Assembly (NCBI RefSeq): GCF_014650435.1
Contig: NZ_BMUY01000008.1
Coordinates: forward strand, 380,285 to 444,284
Length of the DNA: 64,000 nucleotides
Reading direction: 5' to 3'
Source: Streptomyces tendae
Lineage (GTDB): Bacteria; Actinomycetota; Actinomycetes; Streptomycetales; Streptomycetaceae
Part shown: positions 41,098 to 48,823 of the stretch, in pieces
How positions within the stretch are numbered: the first letter of the stretch is position 1
Layout of the letters: the number at the start of each line of letters is the position of its first letter
Translations under genes and position numbers: made by a program
Notes under the pieces: generated by a model
Database searches by the model: none
What the model was told of the DNA's origin: nothing
What the model saw: the letters and a program-made list of their open reading frames with translations, nothing else

Positions 41098-42366
41098 ATG
41101 TCCAGTATCAGGGGCATGCGTGGATTCCTAGCTTCCTCGACCGGTGTCACGTGCGCGGCGGCCCTGGCTCTCCCGCTCGCCCCGCCCGCGGCAGCCGCCA
41201 CCTCCTCCGCCCCACCCGCGACGAGTCCGACCGCACGGCCCGAGGCGCACGCCCCCGGCGGCACCCAGTCGCTGCGGCTCACCCCCCTCGCCCGCGACCG
41301 CGCACCCGGCGCGGCCGAACAGGGCCTGCGCCGCCAGGACGTACGGCAGTTCTCGCTCGTCGGCGTCGTCTGGGACAGTCCCGCCACCGAACTCCACGGC
41401 CACGTCCAGGTCCGCACCCGTGCCACCGCCACCGGCACCTGGTCCGGCTGGCAGGAGTTGGAGACCCACAACGCCGACCACGCCGCCGACCCCGGCACCC
41501 CGGAGAGCGCATCGGGCCGGGTCCGCGGCGCCACCGCACCGCTGTGGGTGGGCGAGTCCGACGGCGTCGAGGTGCGGGTACGGGCGGTCGACGCGCCCGG
41601 TACCGCGCGGTCCGCCCCGGCCGCCGCGCCGCTCCCCACCGGTCTGCGCCTCGAACTCGTCGACCCCGGCGAGGCCGCGCCACCGCCGACGAACCGCGCG
41701 CGGAGCGAGGCGGAACCCTCCGTACTCCCCGCCCGCGCGGCGAGGCAGCGGGCCGAGCCGCATGTCGGCTCCCGTCCGGCCATCACCACGCGCCGCGGCT
41801 GGGGCGCCGACGAGAAGCTGCGCAAGAAGGGGTTCGTGTACACGAAGAAGGTCAAGACGGCCTTCGTGCACCACTCGGCCACCGGCAACAACTACCGCTG
41901 CTCGCAGGCGCCGTCGGTCATCCGCAGTATCTACCGCTACCACGTCAACAGCACGGGCTGGCGCGACCTCGGCTACAACTTCCTCGTCGACAAGTGCGGA
42001 AACATCTACGAGGGCCGGGCCGGAGGCGTCTCGAAGCCGGTGCTGGGCGCGCACACCCTGGGGTTCAACGCCAACAGCATGGGGATCGCCGTGCTGGGCA
42101 CGTACAGCTCGAAGAAGCCGTCGTCGGCCGCGCTGAAGGCGATCGCCCGGCTCACCGCGTGGAAGGTCGGGCTCTACGGCATGAATCCGCGCGGGAAGAC
42201 ATACCTCAAGTCCGGAGGTGGGAACCTCTACCGAAAGGGCAGAAAAGTACGACTGAACGTCATCTCCGGTCATCGCGACGGCTTCGCCACCAACTGCCCC
42301 GGCAAGCAGCTCTACGCCAAGCTCGACACGGCCCGCTCGAAGGCGGCGGCGTACCAGGGGCGCTGA
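41098..42366 (+). CDS. secreted N-acetylmuramoyl-L-alanine amidase (PGRP/amidase_2 domain)
   Basis: The 422-residue product has a signal peptide at about residues 1-35 (RGFLASSTGVTCAAALALPL then APPAAAA) and a first domain of about 180 residues with beta-rich sequence (WSGWQELETHNADH) as found in such amidases. A C-terminal PGRP domain is at about 225-420. Zinc ligands are visible in FVHHSATG, SGHRDG and NCPG (His, His, Cys). The ATG at 41098 lacks a ribosome binding site and follows an AT-rich stretch with two ACATAT repeats (41082 and 41090), so a leaderless start is possible. An ATG at 41116 is less likely. It cleaves peptide from glycan in peptidoglycan. Confidence 0.92.
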   Translation: MSSIRGMRGFLASSTGVTCAAALALPLAPPAAAATSSAPPATSPTARPEAHAPGGTQSLRLTPLARDRAPGAAEQGLRRQDVRQFSLVGVVWDSPATELHGHVQVRTRATATGTWSGWQELETHNADHAADPGTPESASGRVRGATAPLWVGESDGVEVRVRAVDAPGTARSAPAAAPLPTGLRLELVDPGEAAPPPTNRARSEAEPSVLPARAARQRAEPHVGSRPAITTRRGWGADEKLRKKGFVYTKKVKTAFVHHSATGNNYRCSQAPSVIRSIYRYHVNSTGWRDLGYNFLVDKCGNIYEGRAGGVSKPVLGAHTLGFNANSMGIAVLGTYSSKKPSSAALKAIARLTAWKVGLYGMNPRGKTYLKSGGGNLYRKGRKVRLNVISGHRDGFATNCPGKQLYAKLDTARSKAAAYQGR

Positions 42367-42469
42367 GGCGGGCCACTGCGAGGTCATCGAAGGCACCACG
42401 GCACGGTCTGCATACACTGGCCCGCCGAAAGACAGTTCGGCCGGTCCCGGCAGGAAGCAGAGACGACAG

Positions 42470-43555
42470 GTGACAGAAGCGATCCTCCTGGTCGGCGGCA
42501 AGGGCACGCGGCTGCGCCCGCTCACGGTGAACACGCCCAAGCCCATGGTCCGGGCCGCCGGAGTGCCGTTCCTCACGCACCAGCTGGCCCGGGCCAAGGC
42601 GGCCGGCGTCGAGCACATCGTGCTGGCGACGAGCTATCTGGCCGAGGTCTTCGAGCCGTACTTCGGCGACGGCTCGGCGCTTGGCCTGCACCTCGAGTAT
42701 GTCACGGAGGAGGAGCCGCTCGGCACGGGCGGCGCCATCCGCAACGTGGCGTCCCGGCTGCACTCGGGGCCCGACGAGCCGGTGCTGATCTTCAACGGCG
42801 ACATCCTCACCGGCCTGGACATCGGCGCCCTGGTCCGCACCCACGAGACGACCGGCGCGGACGTCTCCCTGCACCTGACGCAGGTGACCGACCCGAGGGC
42901 GTACGGCCTGGTCCCCACGGACGACACGGGCCGGGTGCTCGCCTTCCTGGAGAAGCCACAGACCTCCGAGGAGATCGTCACCGACCAGATCAACGCGGGG
43001 GCGTACGTCTTCCGCCGCTCCGTCATCGACACCATCCCGGCGGGACGCCCGGTCTCGGTGGAGCGCGAGACCTTCCCGGAGCTGCTCGCCGCGGGCGTGC
43101 ACCTCCAGGGCATGGTCGACTCCACGTACTGGCTCGACCTGGGCACCCCGGCGGCCTTCGTCCGGGGCTCGGCCGACCTGGTCCTGGGCCGCGCCCCGTC
43201 CCCGGCCGTACCGGGCCGCTGCGGCGACCGCCTCGTCCTGCCCACGGCACGGGTCGCCCCCGACGCCAAGCTGTCCGGCGGCACCGTGGTCGGCGAGGGC
43301 GCCTTCGTGGCGGAGGGGGTACGCGTCTTCGGCAGCACGATCCTGCCGGGTGCCGTCATCGAGCCGGGTGCCGTCGTCACCGACTCGCTCATCGGCGCCC
43401 GCGCCCGCGTCGGCACCCGCTCGGTCCTCACCGACACGGTCATCGGCGACGGCGCGGTCGTCGGCGCCGACAACGAACTCCGCTCCGGCGCCCGAATCTG
43501 GTGCGACGCCCACATCCCCCCAGCATCCCTCCGCTTCTCCCCAGACGCCGCATAG
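42470..43555 (+). CDS. manC: mannose-1-phosphate guanylyltransferase
   Basis: The 361-residue product makes GDP-mannose from mannose-1-phosphate and GTP. The nucleotidyltransferase signature LLVGGKGTRLRPLT is at residues 6-19, with FNGDILTGLD near 109 and FLEKPQ near 160. A C-terminal left-handed beta-helix starts near 255 (repeats such as VVGEGAFVAEG and VIEPGAVV). The GTG at 42470 has an AGGAAG only 13 bases upstream, which is long. With manB and manA in the same window, it completes the path from fructose-6-phosphate to GDP-mannose. The symbol follows mannose-gene naming in S. coelicolor. Confidence 0.9.
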   Translation: MTEAILLVGGKGTRLRPLTVNTPKPMVRAAGVPFLTHQLARAKAAGVEHIVLATSYLAEVFEPYFGDGSALGLHLEYVTEEEPLGTGGAIRNVASRLHSGPDEPVLIFNGDILTGLDIGALVRTHETTGADVSLHLTQVTDPRAYGLVPTDDTGRVLAFLEKPQTSEEIVTDQINAGAYVFRRSVIDTIPAGRPVSVERETFPELLAAGVHLQGMVDSTYWLDLGTPAAFVRGSADLVLGRAPSPAVPGRCGDRLVLPTARVAPDAKLSGGTVVGEGAFVAEGVRVFGSTILPGAVIEPGAVVTDSLIGARARVGTRSVLTDTVIGDGAVVGADNELRSGARIWCDAHIPPASLRFSPDAA

Positions 43556-43563
43556 CCCCCCAA

Positions 43564-43672
43564 CTGCGGGCAGCCGTGCCGCTGGGGCGGCACGGGTGGG
43601 CGCAGGCGGCACCCCGTCAGCGCCGGGCCGCGCACCCCACCCCGCGCCCACCTCCACGCCGGGCAAGCCGCA
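43564..43672. repeat. dispersed intergenic repeat, third copy
   Basis: CTGCGGGCAGCCGTGCC then GCTGGGGCGGCACGGG, GCGCAGGCGGCACC and GTCAGCGCCGGGCCGCG match the copies near 39844 and 39991. The GTGCCGC/GCGGCAC part is a hairpin. It fills the spacer between manC and the convergent glycosylase gene. Confidence 0.75.
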
Positions 43673-43695
43673 TGCACTGGGCCGGCGGACCAACG

Positions 43696-44676
43696 TCAGA
43701 GCCGCTCAATCCCCCGCGGAGCCATCCGCGGCGCCCGCCTCCCCGGCACCCGCCCACTCAACAACACCAACCGAGCCGCCCGATGCCGCTGCCCCGCATA
43801 CGGCTCCAGCAACCGCAGCATCTCCGCGTCGTCCGCATACCGGTCCCCGCCCAGCGCGAACCCCACGATCCCCGGCAGATGCAGATCGCCCACCGTCACC
43901 GCGTCCGGCGCCCCATGACTGCGCTGCACGGTCTCCGCGGACGTCCACGGCCCGATCCCGGAGACGAGCTCCAGCCGTTCCCGCGCCGCCGCCGGCTCCA
44001 TCCCCGCCGCCTCCTCAAGCCGCGCCGCGACCCGCACGGCCCGCAGGATCGTCGACGCCCGCTTGTCGTCCACCCCGGCCAGATGCCACTCCCAGGAGGG
44101 GATCAGCGCCCACGTCCGCGCCGCCGGCATCACGCACATCCGCCCGGGCGCGGGCCCCGGCGCCGGTTCGCCGAACCTCCGTACCAGCAGCCGCCACGCC
44201 TGGTACGCCTCCAGCGTCGTGACCTTCTGCTCCAGGACCGAGGGGATCAGCGACTCCAGCACCAGCCCGGTCCGCGCCAGCCGCAGCCCCGGGCGCCGAT
44301 GGGCGGTCACCGCCAGCAGCCGGTGCCGCGGCACGAACGCCGACGGGTCGTCCTCGGCGCCCAGCATCCGCGGCAACTGCTCCAGCAGCCAATCGGCCCC
44401 CGGCCCCCACGCCTCGCCGTGTACCTCGCCACCGCGTGCGGCGACCCGCAGCGTGCCCGGCCCGGCGGGCGTCCGGCTGGCCCGCCACACCGACCCGTCG
44501 GGCATCGTCCGGAACGTCGGATCGCCCGGCCCGCGCCGCAGCGGCCCGAGCACCAGCCCCAGGTCCAGCGGCCCGTCCGGCACCCACGCCCGTACCCGGC
44601 CCGGCGCGAGCGCCTGCCGGGGCATCCCGTCGCGCACGGCGGCGCGCGGGGACCGGGGAGCGAAACGTCCAGCCAC
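43696..44676 (-). CDS. AlkA-like DNA-3-methyladenine glycosylase (HhH-GPD)
   Basis: The 326-residue product excises alkylated bases. The helix-hairpin-helix and catalytic region LELVSGIGPWTSAETVQRSH then AVTVGDLHLPG is near residues 235-270, with the conserved catalytic Asp in VGDLHL. Upstream, SLIPSVLEQKVTTLEAYQAWR is typical of the superfamily. The GTG at 44676 has AAGGA nine bases upstream. It lies downstream of fbiB on the same strand, separated by a 110-base pyrimidine-rich message segment. There is no functional link to F420 synthesis. Confidence 0.88.
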   Translation of the reverse strand: MAGRFAPRSPRAAVRDGMPRQALAPGRVRAWVPDGPLDLGLVLGPLRRGPGDPTFRTMPDGSVWRASRTPAGPGTLRVAARGGEVHGEAWGPGADWLLEQLPRMLGAEDDPSAFVPRHRLLAVTAHRRPGLRLARTGLVLESLIPSVLEQKVTTLEAYQAWRLLVRRFGEPAPGPAPGRMCVMPAARTWALIPSWEWHLAGVDDKRASTILRAVRVAARLEEAAGMEPAAARERLELVSGIGPWTSAETVQRSHGAPDAVTVGDLHLPGIVGFALGGDRYADDAEMLRLLEPYAGQRHRAARLVLLSGRVPGRRAPRMAPRGIERL

Positions 44677-44689
44677 GAGTGAGGTCCTT

Positions 44690-44766
44690 GGGCGAAGTGG
44701 GAAAGGAAGTGGGGAAGAGGTGGGGAAAGCGAGGTGGGAGCTGGGAGCGGGAAAGGGAGAGCGAAG
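44690..44766 (-). promoter_or_regulatory. polypurine/polypyrimidine tract between fbiB and the glycosylase gene
   Basis: The plus strand is almost pure purine for about 77 bases, built from GGGAAAGG and GTGGGGAAG-type units. The minus-strand transcript downstream of fbiB is therefore C/U-rich and G-poor, as at Rho-loading sites. No stem-loop terminator is visible here. Confidence 0.4.
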
Positions 44767-44786
44767 CCCCTACGAGGGTAGAGGGC

Positions 44787-46118
44787 TCACCGCACCTCGA
44801 TGAACGCCTCCGCGTCCCGCTCCGGCCGCGCCTTCGGCTCCTCGGCGGGATGGCCGACCGCCACCGCCCCCATCGGGTCCCAGTCGCCCGGCAGCCCCAG
44901 CACCTCCCGCACGACGTCCCGGCAGAACATCGTCGAGGACACCCACGCGGAACCCAGCCGCTCCCCGGCGAGCGCGACGAGCAGGTTCTGCACGCCCGCG
45001 CCGGTGGCGACCACGAACATCTCCCGCTCGGCCGCGTCCCGCCGCGCGTCCCCGTAGGTGTGCGAGCCGTCCATGACCAGGCAGGGGACGACCAGGTAGG
45101 GGGCGTTGCGCAGGACGTCGCCGCGCCGGACGCGCTTGGCGACGGACTCCTCGCTCTTGCCGTCGCGCCGCAGGTCCGCGATCCAGGCGTCCCGCATCGC
45201 GTCGAGGAGCCGGGTGCGGGCGTCCTCGGACTCCAGGAGCACGAACCGCCACGGCGTCGTGTGGTGCGGCGCGGGCGCGGTCACCGCCGCGGCCACCGCC
45301 CGGCGTACGGCGCCGGGGTCGACCGGCTCGTCCGTGAAGGCCCGTACCGTACGCCGCTGGGTGACCGCCTGCCGGACCGCCTCCGAGGTGCCGAGGCGGA
45401 ACATGTCGTCGCGCGCGCCGCGCACCATCGCCCGGGCGCCCTCGCCGTCGTCCTCGGCGACCACCCGCGGCAGCCCGCGCACGACGGCGACGGGCAGGCC
45501 GGCGGCCTTGCCCTTGACCAGGTCGCCCGCCGCGGCCAGCTCGTCCGCGGTGGCGACGACGGTGGCGCCGAGCGGATTGCCGTGCGCGTCCGTGCCACCG
45601 CGCAGGTCGTCGAGGACGCGGATGCCCGCGGCGCCGATCGCCACGTCGGTGAGCCCGGCCCGCCAGGGGCGCCCGAACGTGTCCGTGACGACCACGCCGA
45701 CGTCCACGCCCAGCGTGTCGCGGAGTCCCTCGCGGATGCCGCGCGCGGAGGCGTCGGGGTCCTCGGGGAGCAGCAGCACCGTACCGGGGGGAGTGTTGGA
45801 GGCGTCGACACCGGCCGCCGCCATGACCAGGCCCTGACGGTTCTCCACGATGCGCAGCGGGCCGCGCCGGGCCACCACCCGCACGGTCTCGGCGTCGATC
45901 GCGACCTCCCGGTCCTCGGCCTGGACGACCCGGCCCTCGGCCTTGGAGACGATCTTGGACGTGACGAGCAGCACGTCCCCGTCGGCCAGCCCGGGCTCGG
46001 CCGCCGCGATCAGCTTGGCCAGGTCGTCGCCGGGGCGCACCTCGGGCAGACCGGGCAGGGCCCAGACCCGGTAGCCGTCCAGGCGTCCGGAAGCGTCGTC
46101 GTGCGTCCCGTCGCTCAC
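44787..46118 (-). CDS. fbiB: bifunctional F420-0:gamma-glutamyl ligase / nitroreductase-like protein
   Basis: The 443-residue fusion adds glutamates to coenzyme F420 and carries a second FMN-binding domain. The CofE-like half occupies about residues 10-245 (LLVTSKIVSKAEGR, VVTDTFGRPWRAGLTDVAIG, NPLGATVV). The nitroreductase-like half (RRTVRAFTDEPVD, APAPHHTTPWRFVLL) fills 250-443. In mycobacteria this second domain reduces dehydro-F420, so the fusion is the actinobacterial arrangement. The GTG at 46118 overlaps the fbiA stop by 4 bases. Confidence 0.95.
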   Translation of the reverse strand: MSDGTHDDASGRLDGYRVWALPGLPEVRPGDDLAKLIAAAEPGLADGDVLLVTSKIVSKAEGRVVQAEDREVAIDAETVRVVARRGPLRIVENRQGLVMAAAGVDASNTPPGTVLLLPEDPDASARGIREGLRDTLGVDVGVVVTDTFGRPWRAGLTDVAIGAAGIRVLDDLRGGTDAHGNPLGATVVATADELAAAGDLVKGKAAGLPVAVVRGLPRVVAEDDGEGARAMVRGARDDMFRLGTSEAVRQAVTQRRTVRAFTDEPVDPGAVRRAVAAAVTAPAPHHTTPWRFVLLESEDARTRLLDAMRDAWIADLRRDGKSEESVAKRVRRGDVLRNAPYLVVPCLVMDGSHTYGDARRDAAEREMFVVATGAGVQNLLVALAGERLGSAWVSSTMFCRDVVREVLGLPGDWDPMGAVAVGHPAEEPKARPERDAEAFIEVR

Positions 46119-47074
46119 GCCTCCCGCACCTCCTCGGCCAGCGTCAGCGCCTCCCGGGCCATCTGCGCCGTCGCGTCGAGGTCGGTCATCATCAGCGGTA
46201 CGGCGCGGCAGAGGATCCCGGCGGCCTTCACGCGCGTGACGGAGTCGGCGTCGACCGTGTCGACCAGCCAGCCGTCGAGCAGGCCCGAGCCGTAGTGCTC
46301 GGCGACCGCGGCGGCCGTGGACTCCACGCCGACCGCGGCGAGCACCTTGTCGGCCATCCCGCGTACGGGCGCGTCCCCGACGATGGGGGACAGGCCCACC
46401 ACCGGCACCCCGGCGTCGGCGATCGCCTCGCGGATGCCGGGCACGGCGAGGATGGTGCCGACGGAGACGACCGGATTGGAGGGCGGGAAGAGGACGACGT
46501 CAGCCTCGGCGATGGCCTCCAGGACGCCGGGGGCGGGCTTGGACTGCTCGGCGCCGACCGGCACGACCGCCTCGGCGGGCACGGAGGCGCGCAGCCGCAC
46601 CCAGTACTCCTGGAAGTGGACCGCCTTGCGCTCCCCGTCCAGCTCGACCGCGACGTGCGTCTCCACGCGGTCGTCGGTCATCGGGATCAGCCGCACGCCG
46701 GGCTTCCAGCGGTCGCAGAGCGCCTCGGTCACCGCGCTGAGCGGAAAGCCCGCGGTGATCATCTGCGTCCGCACGATGTGCGTGGCGAAGTCGCGGTCGC
46801 CGAGGCCGAACCACTCGGGGCCGACGCCGTAGGCCGCCAGCTCCTCCTTGAGGTGGAAGGTCTCGTCGGCCCGACCCCAGCCCTGCTCCTCGTTGATGCC
46901 GCCGCCGAGCGTGTACATCACCGTGTCGAGGTCCGGGCAGACCTTCAGCCCGAAGAGGTGGATGTCGTCCCCGGTGTTGCCGATGACCGTGATGTCCGCG
47001 TCCGGCGCGGCCTGCTTCAGACCACGCAGGAACCGGGCACCACCGATGCCGCCTGCCAGAACCACAATGCGCAT
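46115..47074 (-). CDS. fbiA: 2-phospho-L-lactate (phosphoenolpyruvate) transferase of F420 synthesis
   Basis: The 319-residue product starts MRIVVLAGGIGGARFLRGL, the CofD/FbiA signature. It also has NTGDDIHLFGLKVCPDLDTVMYTLGG near residue 33 and FPPSNPVVSVGTIL near 200. It joins the phospho-lactyl or phosphoenolpyruvyl group from a GDP-activated donor to the deazaflavin Fo to form F420-0 or dehydro-F420-0. It is coupled to fbiB. Fo synthase and the guanylyltransferase for the donor are not in the window. Confidence 0.95.
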   Translation of the reverse strand: MRIVVLAGGIGGARFLRGLKQAAPDADITVIGNTGDDIHLFGLKVCPDLDTVMYTLGGGINEEQGWGRADETFHLKEELAAYGVGPEWFGLGDRDFATHIVRTQMITAGFPLSAVTEALCDRWKPGVRLIPMTDDRVETHVAVELDGERKAVHFQEYWVRLRASVPAEAVVPVGAEQSKPAPGVLEAIAEADVVLFPPSNPVVSVGTILAVPGIREAIADAGVPVVGLSPIVGDAPVRGMADKVLAAVGVESTAAAVAEHYGSGLLDGWLVDTVDADSVTRVKAAGILCRAVPLMMTDLDATAQMAREALTLAEEVREA

Positions 47075-47118
47075 GGCCCCAGTCTTGCAGGCGGGTACGA
47101 CAGTGCGTCAGCCAGTCG

Positions 47119-47646
47119 TCACCGTGCCGGTGCGGAGCCGGCGTCGGCGGCGGTGTCCTCGGCCGAGGCGGCGGCCGAGCACTGCGGGGAGTGCATGGGC
47201 ATCTCGGTCAGGCCCGGGTAGTAGACGTGCAGGCTGACCGCAGGCTCCAGCGCGTCGTTGACCACCTCGTGCACGTACCCCGGCGCGAACACCCGCTGCC
47301 TGCCGGCGTCCAACGCGTGCGTGCCGCGCCCCGTGTGCTCGGTGAGGGTGCCCTCCAGGACCGTCCACACGCCGGAGGAGGGGCCGTGGTCGTGGCGCCC
47401 GCTGCCCTGCCCCGGCAGCCAGGACAGCAGCCAGACCTCGTACCCGGGCCCGGTGCGCAGCCGGTGGTACCAGCGGGTCGTCGCGTCGTACCGGACGAGG
47501 TGCTCCCACGCGGAGCGGTCGGCGGCCAGGGAACGGAGGAGACCGGCGAACTCGGCGACGGTGGCCGGGTGCTCGCGCGGAGCCTGGAGAAGGTGGAGGA
47601 CTTCGAGGATGTCGCCGGCGATCTGGAGATCGCTGTCGCTGTTCAT
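47119..47646 (-). CDS. cysteine dioxygenase type I
   Basis: The 175-residue cupin has the iron ligands in SGRHDHGPSSG (two His, about residues 87-89) and a third His in YVHEVVND near 140. LEGTLTEHTGR lies between them. It oxidises cysteine to cysteine sulphinate. The ATG at 47646 has GAGGGACC upstream. The frame stays open for 49 more codons upstream, but that stretch is Arg/His-rich and not family sequence. It follows fbiA's start region in divergent-neighbour order, and its C-terminal 25 residues are alanine-rich and variable. Confidence 0.9.
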   Translation of the reverse strand: MNSDSDLQIAGDILEVLHLLQAPREHPATVAEFAGLLRSLAADRSAWEHLVRYDATTRWYHRLRTGPGYEVWLLSWLPGQGSGRHDHGPSSGVWTVLEGTLTEHTGRGTHALDAGRQRVFAPGYVHEVVNDALEPAVSLHVYYPGLTEMPMHSPQCSAAASAEDTAADAGSAPAR

Positions 47647-48334
47647 GGGTGCGGTGGTCCCTCGGCGGATGAGTGCGGCGGAGCGGGGCGAATGACGAAG
47701 GAACGCCCTGGTGGGGCGGGAGTGGAGCAGTCGAGTCGCGTGGACTCGGGGACAGCCGGAGCGCGGTTGGCTCAACAGCTGGAACAGCGGCAACAGCTAC
47801 AGCGAGCGCGGGCAGCACCGTGGGACCCGGCGGTGCGGGTCGAGGTGGGCGCCAAGTTCGCGAGCATGCCCCCAAGGACAGCGGTTCACACCAGCACTGT
47901 CAACTCGATGCCCGTTATGTGGGACATGTTTCACCTCATCCGGTTGATCGCGCTGGCGAAAGGTTTGCTCAGGCGGCTCCCGGGACACATGGCGCACAAG
48001 CCGGGCGCACAACCCCCGTTGCGATCCCGTGATCCGAATGTGATCAGGTTCGCTTCGGCGCGTGTATCGGAACGGGATCGAACGCCGGGGCGTCCTTCCT
48101 GGTGCAGGTGTGAATCGGGACGGGTGTCCTGGCGGGCCTCTTTGGTATGTCAAGGTTTATGGCGATTTGAACACTTACTGCATGGCCTTGGTTCCGCAGA
48201 GTGAATAAGAGGCCCAATAGCAGATCTCGGCTTGACTCGCCCGGAGCAGCACACTTGTAATTTCACTCGTGTCGTTCAGCCGGAATCGGTAACGGCTAGA
48301 TCACGGGGACGCGAAAGACAGACGAGGGGCGCAC
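47647..48334. other. 688-base divergent intergenic region upstream of whiB
   Basis: No gene is supported between cysteine dioxygenase and whiB. On the plus strand, TTGACT (48232-48237) and TTGTAA (48255-48260) with a 17-base spacer form a good promoter about 70 bases before the whiB start. On the minus strand TTGACA (complement of 47898-47903) is a possible -35 for cysteine dioxygenase. The region from 47900 to 48230 is AT-richer than the genome average, which fits a long regulatory region. In S. coelicolor whiB has two promoters, one developmentally regulated (known biology, not visible). Confidence 0.6.
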
Positions 48335-48598
48335 ATGACCGAGCTGGTGCAGCAACTGCTGGTCGACGACGCGGACGAGGAACTCGGCTGGCAGGAGCGC
48401 GCACTGTGCGCCCAGACCGACCCCGAGTCCTTCTTCCCCGAGAAGGGCGGCTCCACCCGCGAGGCCAAGAAGGTCTGCCTCGCCTGCGAGGTCCGCTCCG
48501 AATGCCTCGAGTACGCCCTCGCCAACGACGAGCGCTTCGGCATCTGGGGCGGCCTGTCCGAGCGGGAGCGCCGCCGGCTGAAGAAGGCGGCGGTCTGA
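48335..48598 (+). CDS. whiB: WhiB sporulation regulator, [4Fe-4S] Wbl protein
   Basis: The 87-residue product is the length of S. coelicolor WhiB. Four cluster cysteines are present: ALCAQTD (first) and VCLACEVRSEC (three more). The GIWGG turn (FGIWGGLSERERRRLKKAA) and the basic C-terminus for DNA contact follow. WhiB partners WhiA to start sporulation septation. The ATG has GAGGGG upstream. The product shows no membrane segment. The upstream region is long and likely carries developmental control. A 25-bp tandem repeat begins over its last codons. Confidence 0.97.
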   Translation: MTELVQQLLVDDADEELGWQERALCAQTDPESFFPEKGGSTREAKKVCLACEVRSECLEYALANDERFGIWGGLSERERRRLKKAAV

Positions 48599-48653
48599 CG
48601 ACGGCTCGAAGGCCGCGGCCTGACGACGGCCCGACGTCCGCGGTCTGACGCGG
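48590..48653 (+). repeat. 25-bp tandem repeat over the whiB 3' end
   Basis: GCGG(T/C)CTGACG starts at 48590, 48615 and 48640, an exact 25-base period over about 2.5 units. The first unit includes the last codons and the stop of whiB. Probably slippage-derived. Confidence 0.7.
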
Positions 48654-48703
48654 CGACAGAAACGGCCCGAACAGCGGGAACGGCCCGTCGCCGGTGGGTT
48701 GTC

Positions 48704-48727
48704 CACAGGCGGCGGGCCGCCCCTGTG
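48704..48727 (+). terminator. hairpin downstream of whiB
   Basis: CACAGG (48704-48709) pairs with CCTGTG (48722-48727) around a GC-rich interior that can extend the stem. It is 105 bases after the whiB stop and upstream of the glycosyltransferase promoter. Confidence 0.45.
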
Positions 48728-48736
48728 TCCAGCCGA

Positions 48737-48742
48737 TAGTGT
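48737..48742 (+). promoter_or_regulatory. -10 element upstream of the large glycosyltransferase
   Basis: CCGATAGTGTGGGCGCT gives TAGTGT about 87 bases before the start codon, in the same context as upstream of two LCP genes. The -35 is weak. Confidence 0.4.
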
Positions 48743-48823
48743 GGGCGCTCGTCCGAGACGCCCCGCCGTTCCCAACAGGCACGGGCGTCCACCGCAGTCC
48801 ACCGAACCGGGGCCCGTACCTCG

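Noticed and set aside
47647..47793. N-terminal extension of cysteine dioxygenase or a leader peptide
   Set aside because: The Arg/His-rich residues are not dioxygenase sequence, and no start with a ribosome binding site was found that would make a convincing leader peptide.
48704..48727. Hairpin as part of a riboswitch before the large glycosyltransferase
   Set aside because: Too small and upstream of the candidate -10, so better explained as the whiB terminator.
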